Of a DNA stretch of 64,000 bases, positions 9,574-18,792 are shown piece by piece. The translations under genes were made by a program, and so were the position numbers. The stretch is taken from contig NZ_JAHRGM010000035.1 of assembly GCF_019097845.1 (NCBI RefSeq), positions 1-64,000 on the forward strand, read 5' to 3'. The notes below the pieces were generated by a model, which was not told the DNA's origin, did not search any database, and saw only the letters and a program-made list of their open reading frames with translations. The DNA is from Sphingobium sp. AS12. Lineage in GTDB: Bacteria; Pseudomonadota; Alphaproteobacteria; Sphingomonadales; Sphingomonadaceae. Positions within the stretch are counted from its first letter, which is position 1. Each line of letters begins with the position of its first letter.

Positions 9574-11658
9574 ATGGCAGGATCAGGCAAGAGCAAGGGC
9601 ACGCCGGGCAAGGCGAAGCGATGGCTGGTTCGCGGCCTGAAGATCAGCGTCGCGGCCGGGGTCGCCGGGCTGCTGGCGGTGGTGATCGCCGTCGTCATCG
9701 CGATGCAGTCGCTGCCCGACTATGACAGCCTCAAATCCTCCCCCAATGGCCAGATGATCCGCGTCCACGCCGCCGATGGCAGCGTCATCGTGTCGCTGGG
9801 GCCAAGCTTCGGGCGCTGGATGGATTATGACCAGATCCCCAAGGTCATGGTCGACGCGATGATCTCGACCGAGGACAAGCGTTTCTACCTCCATCCCGGC
9901 GTCGACCCGATCGGCATGGCGCGCGCGGCCTGGGTCGCGGTGGAAAATCGCGGCAAGGGTCGCCGCTGGCAGGGTGCGTCCACCATCACCCAGCAGGTGA
10001 CGCGCAACATCTTCCTCAACAACAGCTATAGCTGGGGCCGCAAGGTGCGGGAAATGGTACTGGCGATGGCGCTGGAGCGCAAATTCTCCAAGCGCCAGAT
10101 CCTCGAACTCTACCTCAACAAAGTCTATTTCGGCGGCGGCGCCTATGGCATCGACGCCGCCAGCCGCAAATTTTTCGGCCACCCCGCCACCACACTGGAC
10201 CTGCCCGAAGCCGCGATCATCGCAGGCCTGGTGAAAGCGCCGTCGAGCTACTCGCCCACCGCCGACGCCGACGCCGCGATTGGCCGTGCGGGCGTGGTGC
10301 TGGACCTGATGCGCGACAATGGCGTGATCAGCGCGTCGGAGCGGGCGGCGGCCGACATAGACGGGGTCAAGCTGGCCCCCGAACCGCCGCAGAACAGCGT
10401 GCGCTACTTCACCGACTGGGCGCTGCCCCAGCTCGACGTGCTGATGGATGAGCCGAACGAGCCGCTGGAAGTCTATACCACCATCGACCTCAATATGCAG
10501 AAGGCGGCGACCGCAGCGATCCAGGCCAATGTGCCTGCGGGGACGCAGGGCGCTTTGGTCAGCCTCGACCGGGACGGCGCTGTGCGGGCGATGGTCGGTG
10601 GCCTTGATTATGTGACGTCCAACTATAATCGCGCGACCACGGCGACCCGCCAGCCCGGATCGGCGTGGAAAATCTTTGTCTATATGGCCGCGCTGGAGGC
10701 GGGCTATACCCCCGACACCGGCGTCAGTGACGAGCCGGTCGATATTAACGGGTGGAAGCCGCGCAACAGTTCGGGGCGTTTTTCCGGCGACATCGATATT
10801 CGCACCGCCTTTGCCTATTCGATCAACACGGTCGCGGCGAAGCTTGGCGTGGAGGTCGGCTTTCCGACCGTCGCCGACATGGCGCGGCGCTTTGGCGTGA
10901 CCACGCCGATCAACACCCACCCCTCCATGGTACTGGGCACGTCGGACGTGCGCCTGATCGACATGACCCGCGCCTTCGCCTCGATCGCGCGGAAGGGGAT
11001 TGCGGTGACGCCCTATGGCATCACCAAGGTGACGACTGCGGACGGGCGGCTGCTGTACGAACATCAGGACGATACCAGCCGCGTGCTGGTAGCCCCCTGG
11101 GTCGCGGCGGGGATGACAGACCTGATGCAGACCGCCGTATCCACCGGCACCGGCAAGGCGGCGCAGATCGGCCGACCGGTAGCGGGCAAGACCGGCACGA
11201 CCAGCAGCAACAAGGATGGCTGGTTTCTGGGCTTTTCCAGCGGCGTCACCACCGGCGTATGGATGGGCCGCGACGACGCGCGCGCAGTCGGCGTGTTGCA
11301 GGGTGGCCGCGCGCCAGCCCGCGCCTTTGCCGATTATATGAAGGTGGCAGTCGCCAAACGCCCGGTCGAACCGTTCGAGACTGAGGTGACTCTGCCCGAA
11401 TGGCAATTGGAGCCGGACGCCGAAGCCTATTATGGCAGTCCGGATAATGGCGCGGATGAGGGCATGATGGTGGACGAGAATGGCCTGCCGATCGAGCGCG
11501 CCCGCCCGGCCGCCCCGGACCCACGCGATGATCAGGATCTGGAGGTCGATCCCCAGGATCGGCTGTCGTCGCAGCGGATCGACCAGCAATGGATCGACAA
11601 TGTGCTGGGCCGCGACCGGCAGCGCCAGCCGCCGGCTCGGCCAGCGCCTAGTCCGTAA
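9574..11658 (+). CDS. Class A penicillin-binding protein (PBP1-type glycosyltransferase/transpeptidase)
   Basis: 694 residues. One N-terminal membrane anchor (about residues 25-44) precedes a GT51 glycosyltransferase domain with the catalytic STEDKRFYLHPGVD segment and the ASTITQQ motif. The transpeptidase domain carries SXXK as S363-A-W-K366, SXN in YSINTVAA and KTG starting at K539 (AGKTGTTSSNKDGW). It polymerises and crosslinks peptidoglycan in the periplasm. The C-terminal 70 residues are acidic and proline-rich, probably disordered. Closest to the PBP1A/PbpC-like class; the exact paralogue name is not decided here. Confidence 0.93.
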   Translation: MAGSGKSKGTPGKAKRWLVRGLKISVAAGVAGLLAVVIAVVIAMQSLPDYDSLKSSPNGQMIRVHAADGSVIVSLGPSFGRWMDYDQIPKVMVDAMISTEDKRFYLHPGVDPIGMARAAWVAVENRGKGRRWQGASTITQQVTRNIFLNNSYSWGRKVREMVLAMALERKFSKRQILELYLNKVYFGGGAYGIDAASRKFFGHPATTLDLPEAAIIAGLVKAPSSYSPTADADAAIGRAGVVLDLMRDNGVISASERAAADIDGVKLAPEPPQNSVRYFTDWALPQLDVLMDEPNEPLEVYTTIDLNMQKAATAAIQANVPAGTQGALVSLDRDGAVRAMVGGLDYVTSNYNRATTATRQPGSAWKIFVYMAALEAGYTPDTGVSDEPVDINGWKPRNSSGRFSGDIDIRTAFAYSINTVAAKLGVEVGFPTVADMARRFGVTTPINTHPSMVLGTSDVRLIDMTRAFASIARKGIAVTPYGITKVTTADGRLLYEHQDDTSRVLVAPWVAAGMTDLMQTAVSTGTGKAAQIGRPVAGKTGTTSSNKDGWFLGFSSGVTTGVWMGRDDARAVGVLQGGRAPARAFADYMKVAVAKRPVEPFETEVTLPEWQLEPDAEAYYGSPDNGADEGMMVDENGLPIERARPAAPDPRDDQDLEVDPQDRLSSQRIDQQWIDNVLGRDRQRQPPARPAPSP

Positions 11659-11680
11659 GGCGTGGTGATCTGTAAAATTA

Positions 11681-11818
11681 CCGTTCGTGCTGAGTAGGGA
11701 TTGAGCCTGTCGAAGTCCCGTATCGAAGCATCGCGCCCATACGCTTCCTTCGATACGCCATTTGACCTACGGTCGTCTGCGACTCCGACTTCGCTCAATG
11801 GCTACTCAGGACGAACGG
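11681..11818. repeat. Large REP-like element
   Basis: Bounded by CCGTTCG (11681-11687) and CGAACGG (11812-11818). Next inside are TGCTGAGTAG and the imperfect partner CTACTCAGGA, with 'gagcctgtcgaag' and 'cgacttcgctca' further in, plus an inner 'cgtatcgaag'/'cttcgatacg' hairpin. It is the longest member of the family seen here and lies between two convergent genes. Confidence 0.75.
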
Positions 11819-11843
11819 AGGTTACTTGGTCATAGCGCCCTGA

Positions 11844-12848
11844 TTATTGAACGGGCAGCTTATCCGGCGGCACCACCGCCGCCAGCTGTGCCGGGCTGAT
11901 CGCACTGGCATCGGGCAGCAGGAAGTCGACCTTGCCCCGGCCAAAGTCGATCGCCACCTTGTCGAAGATACGCAGCGCGCTGATCCCCAGTAGCAGCGCG
12001 GGCTTGTCCTTCATCCCCAGTTCGGCAAAGGGGCTTGCTTCGGCGAACAGCACTGGCACCTGGGTCAGGTTGACCCGCCCCATCCGCACCGATTTGATCC
12101 GCGCGACTTGGCCCGTCAGCTGCCCGCCGGTCACGCTGGTCAGGACCGCTTCCGCCATGTCCGGCGCGCGTTTTTTGGCGATCAGCCGGTCGCGGAGCGC
12201 CAGATTGCCGATACTGAAATGGCTGCCTGTGTCCAGCATGACCGCGACCTTCATGCCGTTCACCTCGGAATCGAGCAGGATCAGCTGGCCGCGCCGTCGC
12301 CGCGCCTCCACGACGATTGCATCGGGGTCGATCGCCACGCGGCGGCGCGATCCGCTGGCGCTGATCTCCATCCGTCCGGTGCGGAAATTGAGCAGCAGCC
12401 TCTTGGCGTGCAGGCTGTCCAGCCCCAGCAGGCCGGGCGCGCCCAGATGCTCACCCTCCAGCACCGGTGCCTCGATATCGTCGATCGTCCCGCCACCAAA
12501 GCCCAGCTTGGGCACAGCGACAGTCCCGGCCTCCGACCGGCCGGTCATGCTCAGGATCGTCACATTGGCGCGGGGCGACAGCGCCAGCTGCTCGGCCAGA
12601 TCGCGAGCGATGACCGTGCGTTGCGATCCGGTGTCGATGATGAAGTTCCACGGTCCCTTGCCATCGATATGGATGGGGATCGTCACCCGCTCGTCGGGCG
12701 AGGGGCCGGTGCGGACGATGGCGGGCGGAATGGCTGGATCGAGCGCGGACATATCCTGCGCGGCCAGCGGCAGCCCCACCGCCGCGAGACCGACGGCCAG
12801 CGCCGTCAGCCTGATGGCCCCTGACCCCATGAGCCGGTGCCGTCCCAT
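11844..12848 (-). CDS. Exported retropepsin-like aspartic protease with two DTG domains
   Basis: 334 residues with an N-terminal signal peptide ending near LAAQ. Two aspartyl-protease DTG motifs are visible, D72-T-G-S (FIIDTGSQRTVIA) and D206-T-G-S (MLDTGSHFSIGN), so it is a tandem duplication of the retropepsin-like half-domain, as in other bacterial periplasmic gag-polyprotein-type proteases. The substrate is unknown. Start could also be the methionine 6 residues in. An AAAGGATG ribosome site lies before 12848. It is convergent with the penicillin-binding protein gene. Confidence 0.85.
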   Translation of the reverse strand: MGRHRLMGSGAIRLTALAVGLAAVGLPLAAQDMSALDPAIPPAIVRTGPSPDERVTIPIHIDGKGPWNFIIDTGSQRTVIARDLAEQLALSPRANVTILSMTGRSEAGTVAVPKLGFGGGTIDDIEAPVLEGEHLGAPGLLGLDSLHAKRLLLNFRTGRMEISASGSRRRVAIDPDAIVVEARRRRGQLILLDSEVNGMKVAVMLDTGSHFSIGNLALRDRLIAKKRAPDMAEAVLTSVTGGQLTGQVARIKSVRMGRVNLTQVPVLFAEASPFAELGMKDKPALLLGISALRIFDKVAIDFGRGKVDFLLPDASAISPAQLAAVVPPDKLPVQ

Positions 12849-12975
12849 TGCCGCATCCTTTCCCTATTTTATGGCACTACTATAGCATGAAGCCGGGTGG
12901 TCGCACCAGTGCCACCCCTTAACCCGAATCGACGCTGCGCCGCCATTTTCCCTCGTCTTGCGCATAGTCCTGCCT

Positions 12976-13004
12976 TGACTTGGACCGGCCCGCTTCGCTA
13001 AATG
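12976..13004 (+). promoter_or_regulatory. Candidate sigma-70-type promoter of rho
   Basis: TTGACT at 12976-12981 is followed after 17 bp by CTAAAT (12999-13004). A short hairpin pairing CCTGCC (13019-13024) with GGCAGG (13032-13037) lies in the presumed leader, 77 bp before the rho start. Rho genes are often autoregulated in their leaders; that role is only inferred here. Confidence 0.4.
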
Positions 13005-13113
13005 CGCCCACTATCGACCCTGCCTGTCCTAGGCAGGCGTCTGGCGGCGTCCTGCTCGCCTGTGTCCCGCCGTTTCCGGCGCTATTCTCCTCTCGTCATC
13101 GGACCGACTCGCA

Positions 13114-14370
13114 ATGCATCTCAAGGACCTCAAGAAAACCGCGCCCGCCGACCTCGTGCAGCTTGCAGAGGAACTGGGCGTCGAGGGCGCGTCGACCCTG
13201 CGCAAACAGGATCTGATGTTCGCGATCCTGAAAGCCGAGGCTGAGAATGGTGAGCAGATCATGGGCGAGGGCACGATCGAGGTGCTGCCCGACGGGTTCG
13301 GCTTTCTGCGCAGCCCGGAAGCCAATTTCCTGGCCGGTCCCGACGACATCTATGTTTCGCCCAATCAGGTGCGCCGCTTTGGCCTGCGCACCGGCGATAC
13401 GGTGGACGGCGAGATCCGCGCGCCCAAGGATGGCGAGCGCTACTTCGCCCTCGTCAAGCTCAACACCGTCAATTTCGACGATCCCGATGTGGTCCGCCAT
13501 CGCGTCAATTTCGACAATCTGACGCCGCTCTATCCCGAATCGAAGCTGACGCTCGACCCCTATGATCCGACCCAGAAGGACAAGTCGGCGCGCGTCATCG
13601 ACATCGTCTCGCCGCAGGGCAAGGGCCAGCGCACGCTGATCGTCGCGCCGCCCCGCGTCGGCAAGACGGTGATGCTCCAGAACATCGCCAAGGCCATCAC
13701 CGACAATCATCCCGAAGTGTTCCTGATCGTCCTGCTGATCGACGAACGCCCCGAAGAAGTCACCGACATGCAGCGCAGCGTGAAGGGGGAGGTCGTCTCC
13801 TCCACCTTCGACGAACCGGCCACCCGCCACGTCCAGGTTGCCGAAATGGTGATCGAAAAGGCCAAGCGCCTGGTGGAACATAAGAAGGATGTGGTGATCC
13901 TGCTCGATTCGATCACCCGTCTGGGCCGCGCCTACAACACCGTCGTCCCTTCGTCGGGCAAGGTGCTGACCGGCGGTGTGGACGCCAATGCGCTCCAGCG
14001 GCCCAAGCGCTTCTTCGGCGCGGCGCGTAATATCGAGGAGGGCGGTTCGCTCTCGATCATCGCCACCGCCCTGATCGACACGGGCAGCCGCATGGACGAA
14101 GTCATTTTCGAAGAATTCAAGGGCACCGGCAACTCGGAAATCGTGCTGGACCGCAAGGTCGCGGACAAGCGCATCTTCCCGGCGCTGGACGTCGGCAAGT
14201 CCGGTACCCGCAAGGAAGAATTGCTGGTCGACAAGGCCAAGCTCAGCAAGATGTGGGTGCTGCGCCGCATCCTGATGCAGATGGGCACGATCGACGCGAT
14301 GGAGTTCCTGCTGGACAAGATGAAGGACAGCAAGACGAACGAAGATTTCTTCGATTCGATGAACCAGTAA
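13114..14370 (+). CDS. rho: Transcription termination factor Rho
   Basis: 418 residues, a normal compact Rho without a long insertion. N-terminal Rho-N helices ([20 protein letters not shown]) precede the cold-shock RNA-binding domain (DGFGFLRSP and [19 protein letters not shown]). The hexameric ATPase has Walker [16 protein letters not shown] and Walker [16 protein letters not shown]. It terminates untranslated transcripts. In many alphaproteobacteria rho lies just upstream of mnmE; here three kilobases of other genes intervene. Confidence 0.97.
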   Translation: MHLKDLKKTAPADLVQLAEELGVEGASTLRKQDLMFAILKAEAENGEQIMGEGTIEVLPDGFGFLRSPEANFLAGPDDIYVSPNQVRRFGLRTGDTVDGEIRAPKDGERYFALVKLNTVNFDDPDVVRHRVNFDNLTPLYPESKLTLDPYDPTQKDKSARVIDIVSPQGKGQRTLIVAPPRVGKTVMLQNIAKAITDNHPEVFLIVLLIDERPEEVTDMQRSVKGEVVSSTFDEPATRHVQVAEMVIEKAKRLVEHKKDVVILLDSITRLGRAYNTVVPSSGKVLTGGVDANALQRPKRFFGAARNIEEGGSLSIIATALIDTGSRMDEVIFEEFKGTGNSEIVLDRKVADKRIFPALDVGKSGTRKEELLVDKAKLSKMWVLRRILMQMGTIDAMEFLLDKMKDSKTNEDFFDSMNQ

Positions 14371-14386
14371 GCGGGGCTGCGACACG

Positions 14387-15109
14387 ATGTTTGACCTTTT
14401 CACGACCGCCGCCGCTGCCGCTCAGGGGCTGGGTTCGCCCGCCGATATCTGGGGGCATATCGTCAATGATTTCAGCAATATAACTTCGCCCAGCGCGCTG
14501 GCCGCCTTTGGCCAGGTGCTGATGATCGACATTTTGCTGGCGGGCGACAATGCCATCGTCGTCGGTGCTCTGGCCGCTGGCCTGCCCGCCGCCCAGCGCA
14601 AGAAGGTGATCCTGATCGGGATCATCGCCGCGCTGGTGCTGCGCATCGGCTTCGCGCTGGTGGTCAGCCAGCTGATGCAGATTGTCGGCCTGATCCTGGC
14701 CGGTGGCCTGCTGCTGCTGTGGGTCAGCTTCAAAATGTGGCGGGAACTTCACCCCAAGCGGGGCGGGGATACGCCGGGCGACACCAGCGACGACGATATA
14801 TCGGGCCTGCGCCCCGCCAAGAGCTTTGCGGCTGCCGCCTGGGCCGTGGCCGTTGCCGACGTCAGCATGAGCCTGGACAATGTGCTGGCGGTCGCTGGCG
14901 CGGCCAAGGATCATCCGGGCATCCTGATCATCGGGCTGATCCTGTCGGTCGCCCTGATGGGCATCGCGGCCAACATCATCGCCAAATATATCGAACGCTT
15001 CCGCTGGATCGCCTATCTGGGCCTCGCAGTCATCGTCTATGTCGCGGTCAAGATGATCTATGACGGCTTTGTCGATCATCAGGTGGGCATATTGACGCTG
15101 TTCGGCTGA
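14387..15109 (+). CDS. TerC/YjbE-family integral membrane protein
   Basis: 240 residues with about seven hydrophobic segments. The conserved acidic motif DILLAGDNAIVVGALAAGLP appears near residues 46-65 and a second DVSMSLDNVLAVAGAAK further on; this repeated DN pattern in membrane helices is the TerC family signature. Related proteins are linked to metal ion (often manganese) export, possibly during metalation of secreted enzymes. It starts 16 bp after rho and is followed by a strong terminator. Confidence 0.85.
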   Translation: MFDLFTTAAAAAQGLGSPADIWGHIVNDFSNITSPSALAAFGQVLMIDILLAGDNAIVVGALAAGLPAAQRKKVILIGIIAALVLRIGFALVVSQLMQIVGLILAGGLLLLWVSFKMWRELHPKRGGDTPGDTSDDDISGLRPAKSFAAAAWAVAVADVSMSLDNVLAVAGAAKDHPGILIIGLILSVALMGIAANIIAKYIERFRWIAYLGLAVIVYVAVKMIYDGFVDHQVGILTLFG

Positions 15110-15136
15110 AGGCCCGACGCAGCGACGAGACAAAAG

Positions 15137-15169
15137 GGGGCGGAACCACGCAGGTTCCGCCCCGTTTTT
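15137..15169 (+). terminator. Rho-independent terminator
   Basis: GGGGCGGAACC (15137-15147), a five-base loop, GGTTCCGCCCC (15153-15163), then GTTTTT. An 11-bp perfect stem with a U-run ends the rho/TerC transcript. Confidence 0.9.
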
Positions 15170-15222
15170 GTGGCGGTTACTACCCAATGAAGCCATCGCA
15201 TGTGTACGATCCCCACCTTACT

Positions 15223-15311
15223 CGTCACCCTGAACTTGTTTCAGGGTCCATTTCTCGCCCCAAGCGGCAGTTTTGGGGCACGATGGATGCTGAAATAAAT
15301 TCAGCATGACG
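15223..15311. repeat. Palindromic intergenic element, second type
   Basis: Begins CGTCA (15223-15227) and ends TGACG (15307-15311). Inside, CCCTGAACTTGTTTCAGGG forms one hairpin and GCTGAATAAATTCAGC-like bases form another. It differs from the CCGTTCG family in sequence but has a similar size and position (between convergent genes). Confidence 0.6.
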
Positions 15312-15367
15312 AAGTAAAATGAGGCCCGTGTTATACGCGATAGCGGTGCTTCCCCACCGGGGGAGCA

Positions 15368-16336
15368 TTACACCACCAACACCGTCGCCCCAGTCGTCTC
15401 CCTCGCCTCCAGCGCGCGATGCGCCTCCGCTGCTTCGCTGAGCGCGAAACGCTGGCCGATCACCGCCTTCACTACGCCGCGCTGCATCCGGTCGAACAGC
15501 CGTTCGGCGGTATGGGCCAACTCCTGCGGCGTCGCGATATAGTCGAACAGGGTAGGGCGGGTGACATAGAGCGATCCGCCGCGGCTGAGGTCCAGCAGGC
15601 TGACCGGCGGTACCGCGCCGGACGCATTGCCATAGCTGACCATCAGCCCGCGCCGTTTCAGGCTGGCGAGCGAGGCCGCCCAGCTATCCTTGCCCACGCC
15701 ATCATAGACGACATCGACGCCCTTTTCCCCGGTCAGGTCGCGCACGGTTGTGGCCAGGCCATCGAAGGGTCCGTGCAGGCTATGGTCGGCATCGACCAGC
15801 GCCGCTTTTTCCGCCGATCCGCAATGGGCGATGACGATGACACCCTTGTCGCGCAGCCACGGCACCAGCACCGATCCGACCCCGCCTGCCGCCGCATGAA
15901 CCAGCGCCACCTGACCGGCGGCAAGCTGGATCGTATCTTCGGCCAGATAGCAGGCGGTCATGCCCTTGAGCATCATCGCCGCGGCATCCTCATTGGATAC
16001 GCCATCGGGGATTTTGACCGCTTTATCGGCAGCGATGATGCGGTGGCTGGCATAGGCGCCCAGCCCGCTGGCGCTACCGACCCGGTCGCCAACGGCAAAG
16101 CCGGTGACGCCAGCGCCCACCGCCACGACCTGCCCAGCACCCTCCGACCCCAAAGGGACGGGCAGGGGCGCGGGATAGAGGCCGGTGCGGTAATAGGTGT
16201 CGATGAAATTGAGGCCGACCGCGTCCTGCGCGACCAGCAATTCGCCCTCACCCGGTGCGCCGGGATCGAAATCCTCGCGCGCGATCACCTCCGGCCCGCC
16301 ATGGCTGCGGGCGACCATGCGCCACGCGCCGCTCAT
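15368..16336 (-). CDS. NADPH:quinone oxidoreductase (zeta-crystallin-like MDR family)
   Basis: 322 residues. Medium-chain reductase without the zinc-ligand pattern of alcohol dehydrogenases. Typical segments are VGLNFIDTYYRTGLYP, LGSEGAGQVVAVG and the nucleotide-binding VHAAAGGVGSVLVPW. It would reduce quinones with NADPH. Its start overlaps the stop of the dienelactone hydrolase gene by one base, so the two form an operon. Confidence 0.9.
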   Translation of the reverse strand: MSGAWRMVARSHGGPEVIAREDFDPGAPGEGELLVAQDAVGLNFIDTYYRTGLYPAPLPVPLGSEGAGQVVAVGAGVTGFAVGDRVGSASGLGAYASHRIIAADKAVKIPDGVSNEDAAAMMLKGMTACYLAEDTIQLAAGQVALVHAAAGGVGSVLVPWLRDKGVIVIAHCGSAEKAALVDADHSLHGPFDGLATTVRDLTGEKGVDVVYDGVGKDSWAASLASLKRRGLMVSYGNASGAVPPVSLLDLSRGGSLYVTRPTLFDYIATPQELAHTAERLFDRMQRGVVKAVIGQRFALSEAAEAHRALEARETTGATVLVV

Positions 16337-17034
16337 CAGGCGAGATGCTCGGCGAAGAAATCCGCCGTCCGCTTGTCCGCCAGTTGCGCGGCATCCTCAT
16401 CCCGGCGATTGCCCATTTCGGCGGCAAAGCCATGATCCAGCCCGTCATAGTCATGCAGCGTCAGGTGGCGATTATCGTCCAGCCCGGCGTGCATCGCGGC
16501 CTGCGCCTCCGCTGGCACGAAGCCATCATTGGTCGGGATATGCAGCAGGGTGGGCTTGCCGATCGCATGTTGCTCGCCCAGCAGCCCGTCTATGCCCACG
16601 CCATAATAAGCGACGAACGCATCGCCATCCGTCCGGCACGCCGCCATGAACGCCAGCCGCCCGCCCAGGCAATAGCCCACCAGCCCGACCTTGCCGCCGC
16701 CCGCAGCCGCGCGCGCCGCGCGGATCGTCGCTTCGATGTCGCGGATCGCCTGATCCTGATTGAGCTTCTGCATATGGCCCAACGCCGCCTGGAAATCTTC
16801 CGGTACGTCCGCGTCCAGTTCGACATGCGGCTTTTCGCGCCAGAACAGGTCGGGCGCATAGGCGACATAGCCAGCCTGCGCCCAACTGTCGCATTTGCGG
16901 CGGATGCCTTCATTCACGCCGAAAATTTCCTGGATGACGATGATCGCGGCAGTGGCGTCCTCTGCCGGCTTGGCCACATAAGCGTCGAATGCGCCGTCGC
17001 CTTCCAGCGTCGGGACGGAAATAAAGCCTGCCAT
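16336..17034 (-). CDS. Dienelactone hydrolase family protein
   Basis: 232 residues, alpha/beta hydrolase. The nucleophile elbow is VGLVGYCLGGRLAF with cysteine as nucleophile, as in dienelactone hydrolases. The acid and base are probably in NDGFVPAEA and YDGLDHGFAAE. No signal peptide. Dienelactone hydrolases open lactone rings in chloroaromatic degradation, but many family members are general esterases and no degradation genes are nearby. First gene of the pair with the quinone reductase. Confidence 0.9.
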   Translation of the reverse strand: MAGFISVPTLEGDGAFDAYVAKPAEDATAAIIVIQEIFGVNEGIRRKCDSWAQAGYVAYAPDLFWREKPHVELDADVPEDFQAALGHMQKLNQDQAIRDIEATIRAARAAAGGGKVGLVGYCLGGRLAFMAACRTDGDAFVAYYGVGIDGLLGEQHAIGKPTLLHIPTNDGFVPAEAQAAMHAGLDDNRHLTLHDYDGLDHGFAAEMGNRRDEDAAQLADKRTADFFAEHLA

Positions 17035-17182
17035 GGGGAATCCCTTCCAACTATTGTGTAGCCCATATTGGCCTGTTCGCAGGGCAGCGCAACGGGCGCG
17101 TCACCCAAAAAATTTGCCATGACCGCCCCATTTGCGGCATGACGGGCGCAACGGAATTTTCCGCGCTGGAAGGGCTTGGAAC

Positions 17183-17431
17183 ATGAAGGTGACCGTCGAT
17201 GTCGATTGCAGCCCGGCCGAAGCCCGCGCCTTTCTGGGCCTGCCCGATGTGACCCCGATTCACGACAAATATATCAAGACGATGCTGGAGGGATTTGAAG
17301 GCGTCGGCAATATCGAACAGATGGAAACCCTGTTCAAAAGCTTCTCCCCCATGGGCGATGCCGGGGTGCGGCTGTTCCAGCAGATGATGAATATCGGCCT
17401 GTCGGGCATGTCGGGCACCGAGAAGAAATAA
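17183..17431 (+). CDS. DUF6489 family small protein
   Basis: 82 residues from the ATG at 17183 (MKVTVDVDCSPAEARAFLGLPDV); an upstream in-frame extension reads non-coding. This matches the DUF6489 family of sphingomonads. No known function. The methionine-rich C-terminal helix (QMMNIGLSGMSGTEKK) is amphipathic. It ends 16 bp before the mnmE start and probably shares its transcript. Confidence 0.8.
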   Translation: MKVTVDVDCSPAEARAFLGLPDVTPIHDKYIKTMLEGFEGVGNIEQMETLFKSFSPMGDAGVRLFQQMMNIGLSGMSGTEKK

Positions 17432-17447
17432 GGCCGCGCCACCAACC

Positions 17448-18731
17448 GTGACCGATACGATTTTCGCCCTGTCGAGCGGTGCGCCGCCCGCAGGGATTGC
17501 GGTGATCCGCGTCAGTGGTCCCGCCGCCCGCGCCGCGCTGGAGACACTCGCCCGCCGCGTGCCACCGCCGCGCACCGCCAGCCTGGCGTTGCTGGTCGAT
17601 CCGCAGGATGATGCGCCGCTCGACCGGGCTTTGACGCTGTGGCTGCCCGGCCCGGCGACCGTGACCGGCGAGGATCTGGTGGAACTGCACTGCCATGGCG
17701 GGCGCGCTGTAGTGGCGGCAGTGGAAGCGGCGCTGGGCGCGATGCCGGGACTGCGCCGAGCCGAGGCGGGCGAATTTACCCGCCGCGCCTTCGCCAATGG
17801 CCGGATGGACCTGAACGCAGTCGAAGGGCTGGCCGATCTCCTCGCCGCCGAAACCCAGCAGCAACGCCGCGCCGCGCTGATGATGGCGGAGGGGCATTTT
17901 TCCCGCCGGATCGAGGGATGGCGCGCGACCCTGCTCGACCTGTCGGCGATGGCCGAAGCGGCGCTCGATTTCTCCGACGAGGATGACGTCCCCGATGCCG
18001 CCATCGAAGCGCGGATCGGCGAAGGGATTGCGGCACTGGCGCGTGACGTGACTGCCGTGCTGGCCGCGCCATCGGCCGAGCGGCTGCGCGATGGGGTGCG
18101 GGTGGTGCTGGCCGGGCCGCCCAATGCGGGCAAATCGACCTTGCTCAACGCGCTGGTCGGGCGCGATGCCGCGATCGTCTCCGACATTGCCGGGACCACC
18201 CGCGACCGGATCGAGGTGCCAGCGGCGATCGGCGGCGTCGCTTTCCTGTTCACCGACACGGCGGGGCTACGCGACAAGACAGGCGACGCAATCGAAGCGA
18301 TCGGTATAGACCGGGCGCGGTCGGCATTGGCGGCTGCGGACATCATATTGTGGCTGGGTGATGCAACGGACGCGCCGCGCGAGAATGCATTGCTAATCGC
18401 GGCGCAATGCGACCGGGACGGAGAGGGGGATCGTGCCGGCCTCCGCCTGTCCGCCCGCACCGGCGAAGGGATGGACGCGCTGGTCGCGCTGCTGCTCGAC
18501 CGTGCGGCAAAGCTGTTGCCGGGCGAGGGCGACTATGCGCTGCACGCCCGACAGCGACAGCGAGTACGACATATTGCGGCCTTTCTCGCTTCCGCCGCCA
18601 GTGCGCGCGATCTTCTGATCTTGGCCGAGGAATTGCGGCAGGCGCGGCGGGAGATTGATGCGCTGACCGGTCAGGCCGGGACGGAGGATATGCTCGACCG
18701 GCTGTTTGCGGGCTTCTGCATCGGCAAATGA
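17448..18731 (+). CDS. mnmE: tRNA modification GTPase MnmE
   Basis: 427 residues from a GTG at 17448. With MnmG it makes the carboxymethylaminomethyl group at U34 of certain tRNAs. The N-terminal tetrahydrofolate-binding part is followed by a G domain with G1 [15 protein letters not shown]2/G3 GTTRD and DTAGLRDK, and the C-terminal FCIGK whose cysteine is conserved. It is slightly short for the family because its switch-insert regions are compact. Followed by mnmG across a parS-like palindrome. Confidence 0.96.
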   Translation: MTDTIFALSSGAPPAGIAVIRVSGPAARAALETLARRVPPPRTASLALLVDPQDDAPLDRALTLWLPGPATVTGEDLVELHCHGGRAVVAAVEAALGAMPGLRRAEAGEFTRRAFANGRMDLNAVEGLADLLAAETQQQRRAALMMAEGHFSRRIEGWRATLLDLSAMAEAALDFSDEDDVPDAAIEARIGEGIAALARDVTAVLAAPSAERLRDGVRVVLAGPPNAGKSTLLNALVGRDAAIVSDIAGTTRDRIEVPAAIGGVAFLFTDTAGLRDKTGDAIEAIGIDRARSALAAADIILWLGDATDAPRENALLIAAQCDRDGEGDRAGLRLSARTGEGMDALVALLLDRAAKLLPGEGDYALHARQRQRVRHIAAFLASAASARDLLILAEELRQARREIDALTGQAGTEDMLDRLFAGFCIGK

Positions 18732-18737
18732 GCCGCC

Positions 18738-18753
18738 TGTTCCACGTGGAACG
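18738..18753. promoter_or_regulatory. parS-like site (variant)
   Basis: TGTTCCACGTGGAACG differs from the classic parS TGTTTCACGTGAAACA at three positions and keeps the central CACGTG. Its inner 14 bases GTTCCACGTGGAAC are a perfect palindrome. It lies in the mnmE-mnmG gap, 4 kb from parB. Likely a ParB-binding site. Confidence 0.7.
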
Positions 18754-18792
18754 CTTTTGCCCCGACCGCGCCTTTCTGATAAGGGCGGTTCC

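Noticed and set aside
9583..11589. 668-residue open frame antisense to the penicillin-binding protein
   Set aside because: High GC makes antisense frames stay open. The plus-strand frame has all catalytic motifs; the antisense protein is histidine/arginine-rich with no recognisable domain.
11844..12848. Retropepsin-like gene as a retroelement remnant
   Set aside because: It has a signal peptide, two DTG half-domains and no reverse transcriptase or integrase nearby; it fits the chromosomal periplasmic protease family.
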